Shown piece after piece: positions 30,301-41,354 of a stretch of 64,000 nucleotides of DNA. Origin of the DNA: Sipunculus nudus (taxonomy: Eukaryota > Annelida > Sipuncula > Golfingiida > Sipunculidae). The notes beneath the pieces were generated by a model that had not been told where the DNA came from, made no database searches, and worked only from the letters and a program-made list of their open reading frames with translations. The stretch is taken from contig CM049315.1 in assembly GCA_026874595.1 (NCBI GenBank), positions 76,088,401 through 76,152,400 of the forward strand. Reading direction: 5' to 3'. The position numbers and the translations under genes are program-made. The first letter of the stretch is position 1; every line of letters begins with the position of its first letter.

Positions 30301-33300
30301 TTAGTTGCATACTGAGATATCTTAGCCCAATTGTTTCTGCTTACACTATGAGTTGCATACTGAGATATCTTAACCCCATTGTCTCTGCTTACACTATGAG
30401 TTGCATACTGAGATATCTTAGCCCCTTTGTTTCTGCTTTCACTATGAGTTGAATACTGAGATATCTTAGCCCAATTGTCTCTGCTTTCACTATCAGTGGT
30501 ACACTGGGGTATGTATGCCCATTGTCTCTGCTTTCACTATGAGTGAAATACTGGAATATGATACCCGATTGTCTCTGCTTTCACTATCAGTTGCATACTG
30601 AGATATCTTAGCCCAATTGTTTCTGCTTACACTATGAGTTGCATACTGAGATATCTTAACCCCATTGTCTCTGCTTTCACTATTAGTTGCATACTGAGAT
30701 ATCTTAGCCCAATTGTTTCTGCTTACACTATGAGTTGCATACTGAGATATCTTAACCCCATTGTCTCTGCTTTCACTATTAGTTGCATACTGAGATATCT
30801 TAGCCCAATTGTTTCTGCTTACACTATGAGTTGCATACTGAGATATCTTAACCCCATTGTCTCTGCTTTCACTATGAGTTGCATACTGAGATATCTTAGC
30901 CCCTTTGTTTCTGCTTTCACTATGAGTTGAATACTGAGATATCTTAGCCACATTGTCTCTGCTTTCACTATCAGTGGTACACTGGGGTATGTATGCCCAT
31001 TGTCATTGCTTTCACTATGAGTGAAATACCGGAATATGATAGCCGATTGTCTCTGCTTTCACTATAAGTTGCATACTGAGATATCTTAGCCCAAATGTTT
31101 CTGCTTTCACTATCAGTGGTATACTGGGATATGCTAGCTTATTGTCTCTGTTTTCACTATGAGTGAAATACTGGAATATGATAGCCGATTGTCTCTGCTT
31201 TCACTATTAGTTGCATACTGAGATATCTTAGCCCAATTGTTTCTGCTTACACTATGAGTTGCATACTGAGATATCTTAACCCCATTGTCTCAGCTTTCAC
31301 TATGAGTTGCAAACTGAGATATCTTAACCCCATTGTCTCTGCTTTCACTATGAGTTGCATACTGAGATATCTTAACCCCATTGTCTGTGCTTACACTATG
31401 AGTTGCATACTGAGATATCTTAGCCCCTTTGTTTCTGCTTTCACTATGAGTTGAATACTGAGATATCTTAGCCCCATTGTCTCTGCTTTCACTATCAGTG
31501 GTACACTGGGGTATGTATGCCCATTGTCATTGCTTTCACTATGAGTGAAATACTGGAATATGATAGCCGATTGTCTCTGCTTACACTATGAGTTGCATAG
31601 TGAGATATCTTAACCCCATTGTCTCTGCTTTCACTATTAGTTGCATACTGAGATATCTTAGCCCAATTGATTCTGCTTACACTATGAGTTGCATACTGAG
31701 ATATCTTAACCCCATTGTCTCTGCTTACACTATGAGTTGCATACTGAGATATCCTAGCCCCTTTGTTTCTGCTTTCACTATGAGATGAATACTGAGATAT
31801 CTTAGCCCCATTGTCTCTGCTTTCACTATCAGTGGTATACTGGGATATGCTTGCCCATTGTCTCTGCTTTCACTATGAGTGAAATACTGGAATATGATAG
31901 CCGATTGTCTCTGCTTTCACTATTAGTTGCATACTGAGATATCTTAGCCCAATTGTTTCTGCTTACACTATGAGTTGCATACTGAGATATCTTAACCCCA
32001 TTGTCTCTGCTTTCACTATGAGTTGCATACTGAGATATCTTAGCCCCTTTGTTTCTGCTTTCACTATGAGTTGAATACTGAGATATCTTAGCCCCATTGT
32101 CTCTGCTTTCACTATGAGTTGCATACTGAGATATCTTAGCCCAATTGTTTCTGCTTACACTATGAGTTGCAAACTGAGATATCTTAACCCCATTGTCTCT
32201 GCTTTCACTATGAGTTGCATACTGAGATATCTTAACCCCATTGTTTCTGCTTTCACTATGAGTTGAATACTGAGATATCTTAGCCCCTTTGTTTCTGCTT
32301 TCACTATCAGTGGTACACTGGGGTATGTATGCCCATTGTCTCTGCTTTCACTATGAGTGAAATACTGGAATATGATAGCCGATTGTCTCTTCTTTCACTA
32401 TCAGTTGCATACTGAGATATCTTAGCCCAATTGTTTCTGCTTACACTATGAGTTGCATACTGAGATATCTTAACCCCATTGTCTCTGCTTTCACTATTAG
32501 TTGCATACTGAGATATCTTAGCCCAATTGTTTCTGCTTACACTATGAGTTGCATACTGAGATATCTTAACCCCATTGTCTCTGCTTTCACTATTAGTTGC
32601 ATACTGAGATATCTTAGCCCAATTGTTTCTGCTTACACTATGAGTTTCATACTGAGATATCTTAACCCCATTGTCTCTGCTTACACTATGAGTTGCATAC
32701 TGAGATATCTTAGCCCCTTTGTTTCTGCTTTCACTATGAGTTGAATACTGAGATATCTTAGCCACATTGTCTCTGCTTTCACTATCAGTGCTACACTGGG
32801 GTATGTATGCCCATTGTCATTGCTTTCACTATGAGTGAAATACTGGAATATGATAGCCGATTGTCTCTGCTTTCACTATTAGTTGCATACTGAGATATCT
32901 TAGCCCAAATGTTTCTGCTTTCACTATCAGTGGTATACTGGGATATGCTAGCTTATTGTCTCTGTTTTCACTATGAGTGAAATACTGGAATATGATAGCC
33001 GATTGTCTCTGCTTTCACTATTAGTTGCATACTGAGATATCTTAGCCCAATTGTTTCTGCTTACACTATGAGTTGCATACTGAGATATCTTAACCCCATT
33101 GTCTCAGCTTTCACTATGAGTTTCAAACTGAGATATCTTAACCCCATTGTCTCTGCTTTCACTATGAGTTGCATACTGAGATATCTTAACCCCATTGTCT
33201 GTGCTTACACTATGAGTTGCATACTGAGATATCTTAGCCCCTTTGTTTCTGCTTTCACTATGAGTTGAATACTGAGATATCTTAGCCCCATTGTCTCTGC

Positions 33301-36300
33301 TTTCACTATCAGTGGTACACTGGGGTATGTATGCCCATTGTCATTGCTTTCACTATGAGTGAAATACTGGAATATGATAGCCGATTGTCACTGCTTTCAC
33401 TATTAGTTGCATACTGAGATATCTTAGCCCAATTGTTTCTGCTTACACTATGAGTTGCATAGTGAGATATCTTAACCCCATTGTCTCTGCTTTCACTATT
33501 AGTTGCATACTGAGATATCTTAGCCCAATTGTTTCTGCTTACACTATGAGTTGCATACTGAGATATCTTAACCCCATTGTCTCTGCTTACACTATGAGTT
33601 GGATACTGAGATATCCTAGCCCCTTTGTTTCTGCTTTCACTATGAGTTGAATACTGAGATATCTTAGCCCCATTGTCTCTGCTTTCACTATCAGTGGTAC
33701 ACTTGGGTATGTATGCCCATTGTCATTGCTTTCACTATGTGTGAAATACTGGAATATGATAGCCGATTGTCTCTGCTTTCACTATTAGTTGCATACTGAG
33801 ATATCTTAGCTCAATTGTTTCTGCTTACATTATGAGTTGCATACTGAGATATCTTAACCCCATTTTCTCTGCTTTCAATATTAGTTGCATACAGAGATAT
33901 CTTAGCCCAATTGTTTCTGCTTACACTATGAGTTGCATACTGAGATATCTTAACCCCATTGTCTCTGCTTACACTATGAGTTGCATACTGAGATATCTTT
34001 GCCCCTTTGTTTCTGCTTTCACTATGAGTTGAATACTGAGATATCTTAGCCCCATTGTCTCTGCTTTCACTATCAGTGGTACACTGGGGTATGTATGCCC
34101 ATTGTCATTGCTTTCACTATGTGTGAAATACTGGAATATGATAGCCGATTGTCTCTGCTTTCACTATTAGTTGCATACTGAGATATCTTAGCCCAATTGT
34201 TTCTGCTTTCACTATCAGTGGTATACTGGGATATGCTAGCTCATTGTCTCTGCTTTCACTATGAGTGAAATACTGGAATATGATAGCCGATTGTCTCTGC
34301 TTTCACTATTAGTTGCATACTGAGATATCTTAGCCCAATTGTTTCTGCTTACACTATGAGTTGCATACTGATATATCTTAACCCCATTGTCTCTGCTTAC
34401 ACTATGAGTTGCATACTGAGATATCTTAGCCCCTTTGTTGCTGCTTTCACTATGAGTTGAATACTGAGATATCTTAGCCCAATTGTCTCTGCTTTCACTA
34501 TCAGTGGTACACTGGGGTATGTATGCCCATTGTTTCTGCTTTCACTATGAGTTGAATACTGAGATATCTTAGCCACATTGTCTCTGCTTTCACTATCAGT
34601 GGTACACTGGGGTATGTATGCCCATTGTCATTGCTTTCACTATGAGTGAAATACTGGAATATGATAGCCGATTGTCTCTGCTTTCACTATTAGTTGCATA
34701 CTGAGATATCTTAGCCCAATTGTTTCTGCTTACACTATGAGTTGCATACTGAGATATCTTAACCCCATTGTCTCTGCATTCACTATTAGTTGCATACTGA
34801 GATATCTTAGCCCAATTGTTTCTGCTTACACTATGAGTTGCATACTGAGATATCTTAGCCCAATTGTCTCTGCTTACACTATGAGTTGCATACTGAGATA
34901 TCTTAGCCCAATTGTTTCTGCTTACACTATGAGTTGCAAACTGAGATATCTTAACCCCATTGTCTCTGCTTTCACTATGAGTTGCATACTGAGATATCTT
35001 AGCCCCTTTGTTTCTGCTTTCACTATGAGTTGAATACTGAGATATCTTAGCCCCATTGTCTCTGCTTTCACTATCAGTGGTACACTGGGGTATGTATGCC
35101 CATTGTCTCTGCTTTCACTATGAGTGGCATACTAGGATATCCGAGCCTAATTGTGACTGCTTTCATTATGAGTAGCATACTGAGATATCTGGGATATGCT
35201 AGCCCCATTGTCTCTGCTTTCACTATTAGTTGCATACTGAGATATCTTAGCCCAATTGTTTCTGCTTACATTATGAGTTGCATACTGAGATATCTTAACC
35301 CCATTGTCTCAGCTTTCACTATGAGTTGCAAACTGAGATATCTTAACCCCATTGTCTCTGCTTTCACTATGAGTGAAATACTGGAATATGATAGCCGATT
35401 GTCTCTGCTTTCACTATTAGTTGCATACTGAGATATCTTAGCCCAATTGTTTCTGCTTTCACTATCAGTGGAATACTGGGATATGCTAGCTTATTGTCTC
35501 TGCTTTCACTATGAGTGAAATACTGGAATATGATAGCCGATTGTCTCTGCTTTCACTATTAGTTGCATACTGAGATATCTTAGCCCAATTGTTTCTGCTT
35601 ACACTATGAGTTGCATACTGAGATATCTTAACCCCATTGTCTCAGCTTTCACTATGAGTTGCAAACTTAGATATCTTAACCCCATTGTCTCTGCTTTCAC
35701 TATGAGTTGCATACTGAGATATCTTAACCCCATTGTCTCTGCTTACACTATGAGTTGCATACTGAGATATCTTAGCCCCTTTGTTTCTGCTTTCACTATG
35801 AGTTGAATACTGAGATATCTTAGCCCCATTGTCTCTGCTTTCACTATCAGTGGTACACTGGGGTATGTATGCCCATTGTCATTGCTTTCACTATGAGTGA
35901 AATACTGGAATATGATAGCCGTTTGTCTCTGCTTTCACTATTAGTTGCATACTGAGATATCTTAGCCCAATTGTTTCTGCTTACACTATGAGTTGCATAC
36001 TGAGATATCTTAACCCCATTGTCATTGCTTACACTATGAGTTGCATACTGAGATATCCTAGCCCCTTTGTTTCTGCTTTCACTATGAGTTGAATACTGAG
36101 ATATCTTAGCCCCATTGTCTCTGCTTTCACTATCAGTGGTATACTGGGATATGCTTGCCCATTGTCTCTGCTTTCACTATGAGTGAAATACTGGAATATG
36201 ATAGCCGATTGTCTCTGCTTTCACTATTAGTTGCATACTGAGATATCTTAGCCCAATTGTTTCTGCTTACACTATGAGTTGCATACTGAGATATCTTAAC

Positions 36301-36941
36301 CCCATTGTCTCTGCTTTCACTATGAGTTGCATACTGAGATATCTTAGCCCCTTTGTTTCTGCTTTCACTATGAGTTGAATACTGAGATATCTTAGCCCCA
36401 TTGTCTCTGCTTTCACTATGAGTTGCATACTGAGATATCTTAGCCCAATTGTTTCTGCTTACACTATGAGTTGCAAACTGAGATAACTTAACCCCATTGT
36501 CTCTGCTTTCACTATGAGTTGCATACTGAGATATCTTAACCCCATTGTTTCTGCTTTCACTATGAGTTGAATACTGAGATATCTTAGCCCCTTTGTTTCT
36601 GCTTTCACTATGAGTTGAATACTGAGATATCTTAGCCCCTTTGTTTCTGCTTTCACTATGAGTTACATACTGAGATATCTTAGCCCAATTGTCTCTGCTT
36701 TCACTATGAGTTGCATACTGAGATATCTTAGCCCAATTGTTTCTGCTTACACTATGAGTTGCAAACTGAGATATCTTAACCCCATTGTCTCTGCTTTCAC
36801 TATGAGTTGCATACTGAGATATCTTAGCCCCTTTGTTTCTGCTTTCACTATGAGTTGAATACTGAGATATCTTAGCCCCATTGTCTCTGCTTTCACTATC
36901 AGTGGTACACTGGGGTATGTATGCCCATTGTCTCTGCTTTC

Positions 36942-37099
36942 ACTATGAGTGGCATACTAGGATATCCGAGCCTAATTGTGACTGCTTTCATTATGAGTAG
37001 CATACTGAGATATCTGGGATATGCTAGCCCCATTGTCTCTGCTTTCACAAATAGTAGCATACTGTGATATGCTAGCCCATTATCTCTGATTTTACTATG
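36942..37099. repeat. Diverged right edge of the satellite
   Basis: The last units are strongly diverged: GTGGCATACTAGGATATCCG, then GAGTAGCATACTGAGATATC with a 10-bp insertion GGGATATGCT, then AATAGTAGCATACTGTGATA, ending with TCTGATTTTACTATGA. Repeat similarity stops there and unique AT-rich sequence begins. Most of this block also occurs inside the array at about 35,117-35,223, displaced by about 1,825 bp. Confidence 0.85.
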
Positions 37100-38052
37100 A
37101 AAACAGGAAAACAGTATCAAAAGTGAGTCATCAAGTAGCAGGGTCACACAGAATCATTAATGAGAAAATACATATCCTGAACAGATTAGTAACAGAAATA
37201 TAACAATATTTTATGAGTTTGGGTGAAAAGGAATAAACTTTGTGCGTAGGCAAAAGCCGAAACTATATATGGTTAGCTAAACATATGTCATAATGATACA
37301 GATCCAATATCCAATATTTCATGTATTGAGAGTTAATACAACAGTAGTTTAATGACGAGGTTTATTCGCCTTGAAAGTATACATGACGAACGCTGACATC
37401 ATGCCCAGCTGATGAGAGGAACTGACTACAAAACGAACGTTCTCGGCTGAAGTCGGGTGCGATAAGGTTTACGAAACTGCACATCTAGAAGTACGCAAAC
37501 AATTTAATGTTTTTTAACGATCCCTTAATCACTCCATATGCAGAATGGGAAATAATCATGTTATACAATACATCAGAAAATGTGTAAGATGATGTAAACG
37601 CTTGCGACGTAGAAATTCTGATATAAAAAGCTCCGTATGGGCTGGGGGTGGCAAACAGACCCACGCTATTATCATCATTTACATCAAGTCAACTGGATAT
37701 AAAGAAAGACAATATCCAACTTAGTCTGTCTGATTTATTCATCTGACGCGCCGTGTGACTGTGTTATGATCAGGGAAGAACTGCCCTAAAACCCCATTGA
37801 AACAATTGCACTCCTTCATTGGATACGGTTGTAAACAGTGTAAGGGTTTTGAAACCGGTCTTGGCCTTGGTTTCCGCGACCTCGGCCTCGGCCGGCTATG
37901 ACTCGAACTCAGCCTTGATCCTTTTACCCATGGCGAAATGTCCCGAGGCCGGTAAAGTTTGACTTATTTTGTATACATGCATTTAAGCTATAGCTCATAC
38001 CAGAATTCAGACATTGAATATTAGCTGTATGGACTCTTGACTTTGTTGGTGG
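37100..38052. other. Unique spacer after the satellite
   Basis: I see no exon, RNA gene or known element here. The segment 37,857-37,925 is GC-richer, with CTTGGCCTTGG and CTCGGCCTCGGCC, and looks like decayed copies of the minisatellite that follows at 38,053. Confidence 0.5.
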
Positions 38053-38185
38053 TGACTCGGTCTTTGCCTCGGAGGGCCGTGACTTGGACCCAGCCTTTAC
38101 CTCGGATAGCCGTGACTTGGACTCGGCCTTTGCCTCGGAGGGCCGTGACTTGGACTCGGCCTTAGCCTCAGGGGGTCTCGACTAC
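38053..38185 (+). repeat. 33-bp minisatellite, about four copies
   Basis: A 33-bp unit is repeated about four times: GACTCGGCCTTTGCCTCGG joined to AGGGCCGTGACTTG. The copies differ by scattered substitutions. Because 33 is divisible by 3, the + strand reads as an 11-residue repeat of the type SAFASEGRDLD within an 89-codon open frame (38,084-38,353). I see no splice context or recognisable domain, so I do not call a gene. Confidence 0.8.
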
Positions 38186-38375
38186 AACACTTGTTGTAAG
38201 AAAGAACCTCCCAGAGATGCATATCAGCTAGGTTTCTTGCAAATCTTGCAGATGAGTGAACAAAGCACCAGGGTTCATTCCAACAACAAATTTGGCAGCG
38301 TATTTATTCATGTATCGGGAATAGGTGGCCTGTTGCGAAAGTGGCCATTATAGTGTTTTTATTGGGCACTCCATA

Positions 38376-38564
38376 TCATCCAGAAAAATCCTTGTGGTTG
38401 AACTTTTTTTTTATTGCAAAATCGGATGGCATAAAGTATGACACTATAGGCTCTTCAATCTCTCGCCACTGATCATGCATAAAATTCACCCATGTGATGA
38501 ATATGTTTGCCACTGAGAATTGAGCGATAAAGGATAGATCCTTGTACTGCGTGAGTTTTATCAT
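38376..38564 (-). pseudogene. DDE-superfamily transposase remnant (HTH region)
   Basis: The 62-codon frame resembles the helix-turn-helix region that precedes the catalytic core in DDE_Tnp_4-type transposases (Harbinger/ISL2EU group). Visible hallmarks are KDLSFIAQFSVANIFITWVN, then FMHDQWREIEEPIV and YFMPSDF. In intact relatives MPSDF is followed by a K(F/Y)P-TRVI-D stretch leading to the first catalytic Asp. Here that stretch degenerates into KKKFNHKDFSG and a stop. No DDE triad is visible downstream on this strand. It is best read as a dead fragment; family assignment is from remembered motif resemblance. Confidence 0.45.
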
Positions 38565-38705
38565 TGTTGAAAAAAACTATTCGGCACTGAAAGTAACTGG
38601 CTGTTCCACCACCTGCAATTTAAGTCATTAGCAGCTGGAACTAGTGTGCTAAGGACGAACATAAATCTTTTATATGTTTCAAGTCCTGTCAAGTGGTGTA
38701 CTGCA

Positions 38706-39013
38706 TCATAAGAGTATGTGTATTTGTCTCTGTTTTATGGTGGGTTGTGAGGTGTCTTGTGTGCGAGTTGTAACTGGTGTCTTCTCGGTCTCATGTGGGG
38801 AGTTGTTGGGCTCTGTCTCTCTTTGTGAATCATCCTGGGTTGTACCCACTACTTCAATGCCAACTTCAGGGGCTTCTAACTCGTTGATAACCGAACGCTT
38901 TAATGTTTTGCTGGTTCGCTCATCTTCGTTCAGTTTCTGGAGTTGCTGATTGTGTCCACAAAAACACACTTGGTACAGCATTGAGTACCAGGAGCTTTCT
39001 TTTCGGACTTTCC
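38706..39013 (-). CDS. Hypothetical exon-like open frame
   Basis: An open frame of about 100 codons follows a plausible 3' splice site (TTTTTGTTGCAG, with the exon starting at 39,013) and ends at a stop near 38,706. The product is polar and Ser/Thr/Glu-rich with one Cys-x-Cys pair (QVCFCGHNQQ) and a disordered tail (TTQDDSQRETEPNNSPHETE). I do not recognise it. Its position just upstream of the transposase remnant on the same strand makes it plausibly the linker region of that dead element. A chance frame is also possible. Confidence 0.3.
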
Positions 39014-40083
39014 CTGCAACAAAAATTATATTTGTATTTATTATGACTGATTTTGTTCTATTATGATGTAAATATAAATTACATTTCATAATGATTACAG
39101 CAGAAATATGAATGCTTATTTAATTATTGTGTGATTTCTCATCTCATGCTTTGTCACCTATTCATTAAAGATATATATTTTTTTAATAATTTGTCCATGT
39201 TAGAATGTCTGTCTTCACCTGCTCTTGTTAAATAATAAGTCATATTTACCGCCCAGGATGATCCCGATCTAACTACCTTTTATGACATTAAGCAATAAAT
39301 CGTAGACACATTCGGATGCAATCAAGGCCGTGATATGTTCACCATTCAGGTTATCCGTTCGACGAATTGATTTAATACACTCATCTAAATGCTAAGACAT
39401 TTACTTATATTAAATAAGATTATTTTCTTTATTATTTTATCTGAACGCATGTCCATACCAAATATAATACAACTGCAGTATATCGGTGTCTTTTTTCATT
39501 ACCTACATTTATGTATTCAACAAATGTGTTTGTGTCATTAAAACGCGCATGCATGCTGTAACAGGAAGTCTCTTCCGTCTGCCATCTTTATAAAAGGCTA
39601 AACAGTCGTGTTTTCAGTATCCTTCAGAACATTAATAGACATAAAAATAATCATGGAAAACATTTATATTTTTAGGAGGTCTAATTGGTCAGCATTGAGC
39701 CTATTAACCAATCAGAGGGCAGTGGTCAGTGCTTATTGCTCTTGAGCCTGGACAAGCGGTCCCTGGCTGCTGCGTGGGAAATAACACAATTTTCTTAAGG
39801 CTTTATGTCTATATCATCTCTCAGTCCACAATCTAGACCATATCATCATACTGTACAAGCTCCGTGTCAGATATTTAGTAATATATAGAACTTCTCACAT
39901 TCAAGCTGCATCGTTTGTGAACTATTTACAAATTACCGAAGGCTGAAGGCTGTGTTTCTTGTTGACTTTTGTTACCCAATTCCTTTTTTTTTTTAGAAAA
40001 GAAGAACGTTTGTATTTGTGGGTCGAAATAAATTTCAGTTATAAATCTAGAAACACTCGACGATTCCCACTTTGGTTTTACAG
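39014..40083. other. Non-coding stretch upstream of visible DCTD exon
   Basis: AT-rich sequence without a recognisable exon. I looked specifically for the DCTD exon that should precede 40,084 (encoding the conserved MAVAFLSA...RSKDP segment) and did not find it. Two opposed CCAAT boxes (ATTGG near 39,683 and ACCAATCAG near 39,706) and a TATA-like motif at 39,589 are the only regulatory-looking features. Confidence 0.5.
39589..39618 (+). promoter_or_regulatory. Possible TATA/initiator core promoter
   Basis: TATAAAAG at 39,589-39,596 is followed 27 bases later by a TCAGT initiator-like motif (A at 39,616). The spacing is slightly shorter than usual. The only open frame starting soon after (ATG near 39,653) is about 30 codons and unrecognised, so the match may be fortuitous. 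Confidence 0.25.
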
Positions 40084-40222
40084 GTTGGAGCTTGTATTGT
40101 GAATGAGAAGAAAGTGATTGTCGGGACTGGTTACAACGGAATGCCAAGAGGGTGCCATGATGATGTGATGCCATGGGGAAAAGGGCATGAAAAAGACAAA
40201 ACACAGACCAAGTATGCATATG
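40084..40222 (+). CDS. DCTD: dCMP deaminase, internal exon (substrate/allosteric loop)
   Basis: Deoxycytidylate deaminase converts dCMP to dUMP in the cytosol, supplying thymidylate synthesis. This 139-nt exon begins in phase 0 after the acceptor TTGGTTTTACAG and encodes [10 protein letters not shown], then the family hallmark [11 protein letters not shown] and the stretch DDVMPWGKG, ending with KYAY plus one base. The donor is TATG|GTAGGT. The frame is fully open and matches animal DCTD through its length, without gaps as I recall it. The next exon (40,640) completes the split Val codon exactly. Upstream exons are not visible between here and the satellite at 37,099, so the gene is incomplete in this window or 5'-truncated. 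Confidence 0.95.
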
Positions 40223-40639
40223 GTAGGTGGTGGTACACATTATCTATAAGAGAGATAGTGACATTCTGCAAACTAGGTTGTTGTATACTCGGCAGTAACA
40301 CATTCGACAGACCAAGTATCAATCAGATAACCAGTGAGATTAAAAGGATCAGACTTAAAATATTGGATTATAAGGTCCATTTATGTTAATCCTTTTGTAT
40401 CATTCTATACCTCTCAGTGTCTCTAATTCAAATTGACCGGAAGGTGCGCTTTATTCTGTGTTTAATTTCAGAATAAAGCTGAAATGTTAATATTTGTCTT
40501 CAAAGGACAAACCAGTCATATTCCAATCTATAAAATAGTATTTTGAATAAAAACTGTCAACTTTTTTATATTTTAAAAGTACACCTAAGATACAGAAAAA
40601 TTGTATGTCTTTGATAACCTTTAAACTGTTTCGCTGCAG
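40223..40639 (+). other. DCTD intron, 417 bp
   Basis: A GT-AG intron between two DCTD coding exons (donor GTAGGT, acceptor TTTCGCTGCAG). I see no other feature in it. Confidence 0.85.
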
Positions 40640-40853
40640 TCTGCCATGCTGAGATGAATGCAATCGTGAACAAGAACTCGGCGAACGTTGAGAACTGCAC
40701 CATCTATGTAACATTGTTTCCGTGTAACGAGTGCGCCAAGCTCATCATCCAATCAGGAATAAAGGAGGTGGTGTACCTGTGTGATAAACATCACGATCGA
40801 GCAGAAAACGTCGCTTCAAGAATGATGTTGGATGTGGCCGGGGTCAAGCACAG
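40640..40853 (+). CDS. DCTD: dCMP deaminase, catalytic zinc-site exon
   Basis: This 214-nt exon carries the complete cytidine-deaminase-fold active site. The split Val is followed by CHAE, giving the zinc-ligand His and the catalytic Glu. [12 protein letters not shown] then provides the two Cys ligands of PCxx[16 protein letters not shown] and DVAGVKHR follow as in animal DCTD. No stop or frameshift is present. The acceptor is TTTCGCTGCAG and the donor CACAG|GTCAGT, leaving phase 2, which is matched by the terminal exon at 46,284. All residues expected for catalysis are intact, so this part of the gene looks functional. Confidence 0.96.
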
Positions 40854-41354
40854 GTCAGTTAGGAAGTGGTTGCGTCATGTTATTGCCATAATCTGTGCAC
40901 AACATCAGTGTGCCATTTGAAAGGCAAACAATACTATTTACAAGCAGCAATCCAACATAAAGGGATTGTCAAACTCTCTGACTAAAAGTATGAAAAGATG
41001 TATTTTATACTGATTTTATATCCACATTTTTTTATATGTCTAATGTTTGTGTAATTTTCATCAAAAACAGGAATACTTAAGGTCACACTAACAGGTACGG
41101 TGTCGTGACCCCAGTCTGAAGTTCTGAGATCGGGGTCAATTGGAGCAGTTCCGTGGAGAGCGAGGGTCAGTTTCCCAGTGGCTTTGTCTTCTATGAAGGC
41201 TCACTGTTAAAAAACAAATAGCAAGGATGTCCCTCGTAAAGGTGTGGACGGTTACTGTAAAGCCCGAAATTCAAAATGGCCGCCATCAGCCATTTTGAAA
41301 TTTATCTATTTAATGTCCAGTAAAAAGATAGGGTTTTTAGGGTCGGGAAGGTTC
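40854..41354. other. Start of DCTD last intron
   Basis: Non-coding. GGTCACACTAACAGG with GTGACCCCAG near 41,080-41,115 resembles the GGTCA...CACACTAGCAGG...GACCCC motif of the 300-bp repeat at 57,330-57,965, so a decayed copy of that family may lie here. A perfect 11-bp inverted repeat, TTCAAAATGGC / GCCATTTTGAA, lies at 41,270-41,299. Confidence 0.4.

Larger units (their letters stand above)
1..37099. repeat. 48-bp satellite array, about 770 tandem units
   Basis: One tandem array fills this stretch and continues left of the window. The core unit runs from ATATCTTAACCCCATTGTCT through CTGCTTTCACTATGAGTTGC to ATACTGAG, 48 bp in all. Two main types often alternate, making 96-bp dimers. One type has TTAACCCCATTGTCT with TTTCACTATTAG; the other has TTAGCCCAATTGTTT with TTACACTATGAG. 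A third type has CCCCTTTGTTT. The palindrome AGATATCT, with an EcoRV site, recurs in nearly every unit. Units of 47 bp, usually in pairs, carry GTGGTACACTGGGGTATG and GTGAAATACTGGAATATG and lack the site. There is no unique sequence inside the array. The 16-residue periodic open frames on both strands follow from 48 being divisible by 3 and are repeatedly broken by TTGCATAC to TTGAATAC changes and by 47-bp units. I regard the array as non-coding satellite DNA. Confidence 0.97.

Noticed and set aside
32-36858. Dozens of long open frames with a 16-residue period (MSCILRYLNPIVSAFT type on +, KAETMGLRYLSMQLIV and SQYATHSESRDNGVKI types on -)
   Set aside because: They run in several frames and on both strands at once, follow from a 48-bp period without stops, and end wherever a unit has TTGAATAC or is 47 bp long. 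There is no splice, start or codon-level selection signal.
1-37099. CRISPR-like array
   Set aside because: The repeats are contiguous with no unique spacers, and the sequence is eukaryotic.
39926-40322. Open frames on the - strand over the first DCTD exon
   Set aside because: They are antisense shadows of the intact DCTD exon and have no family resemblance.
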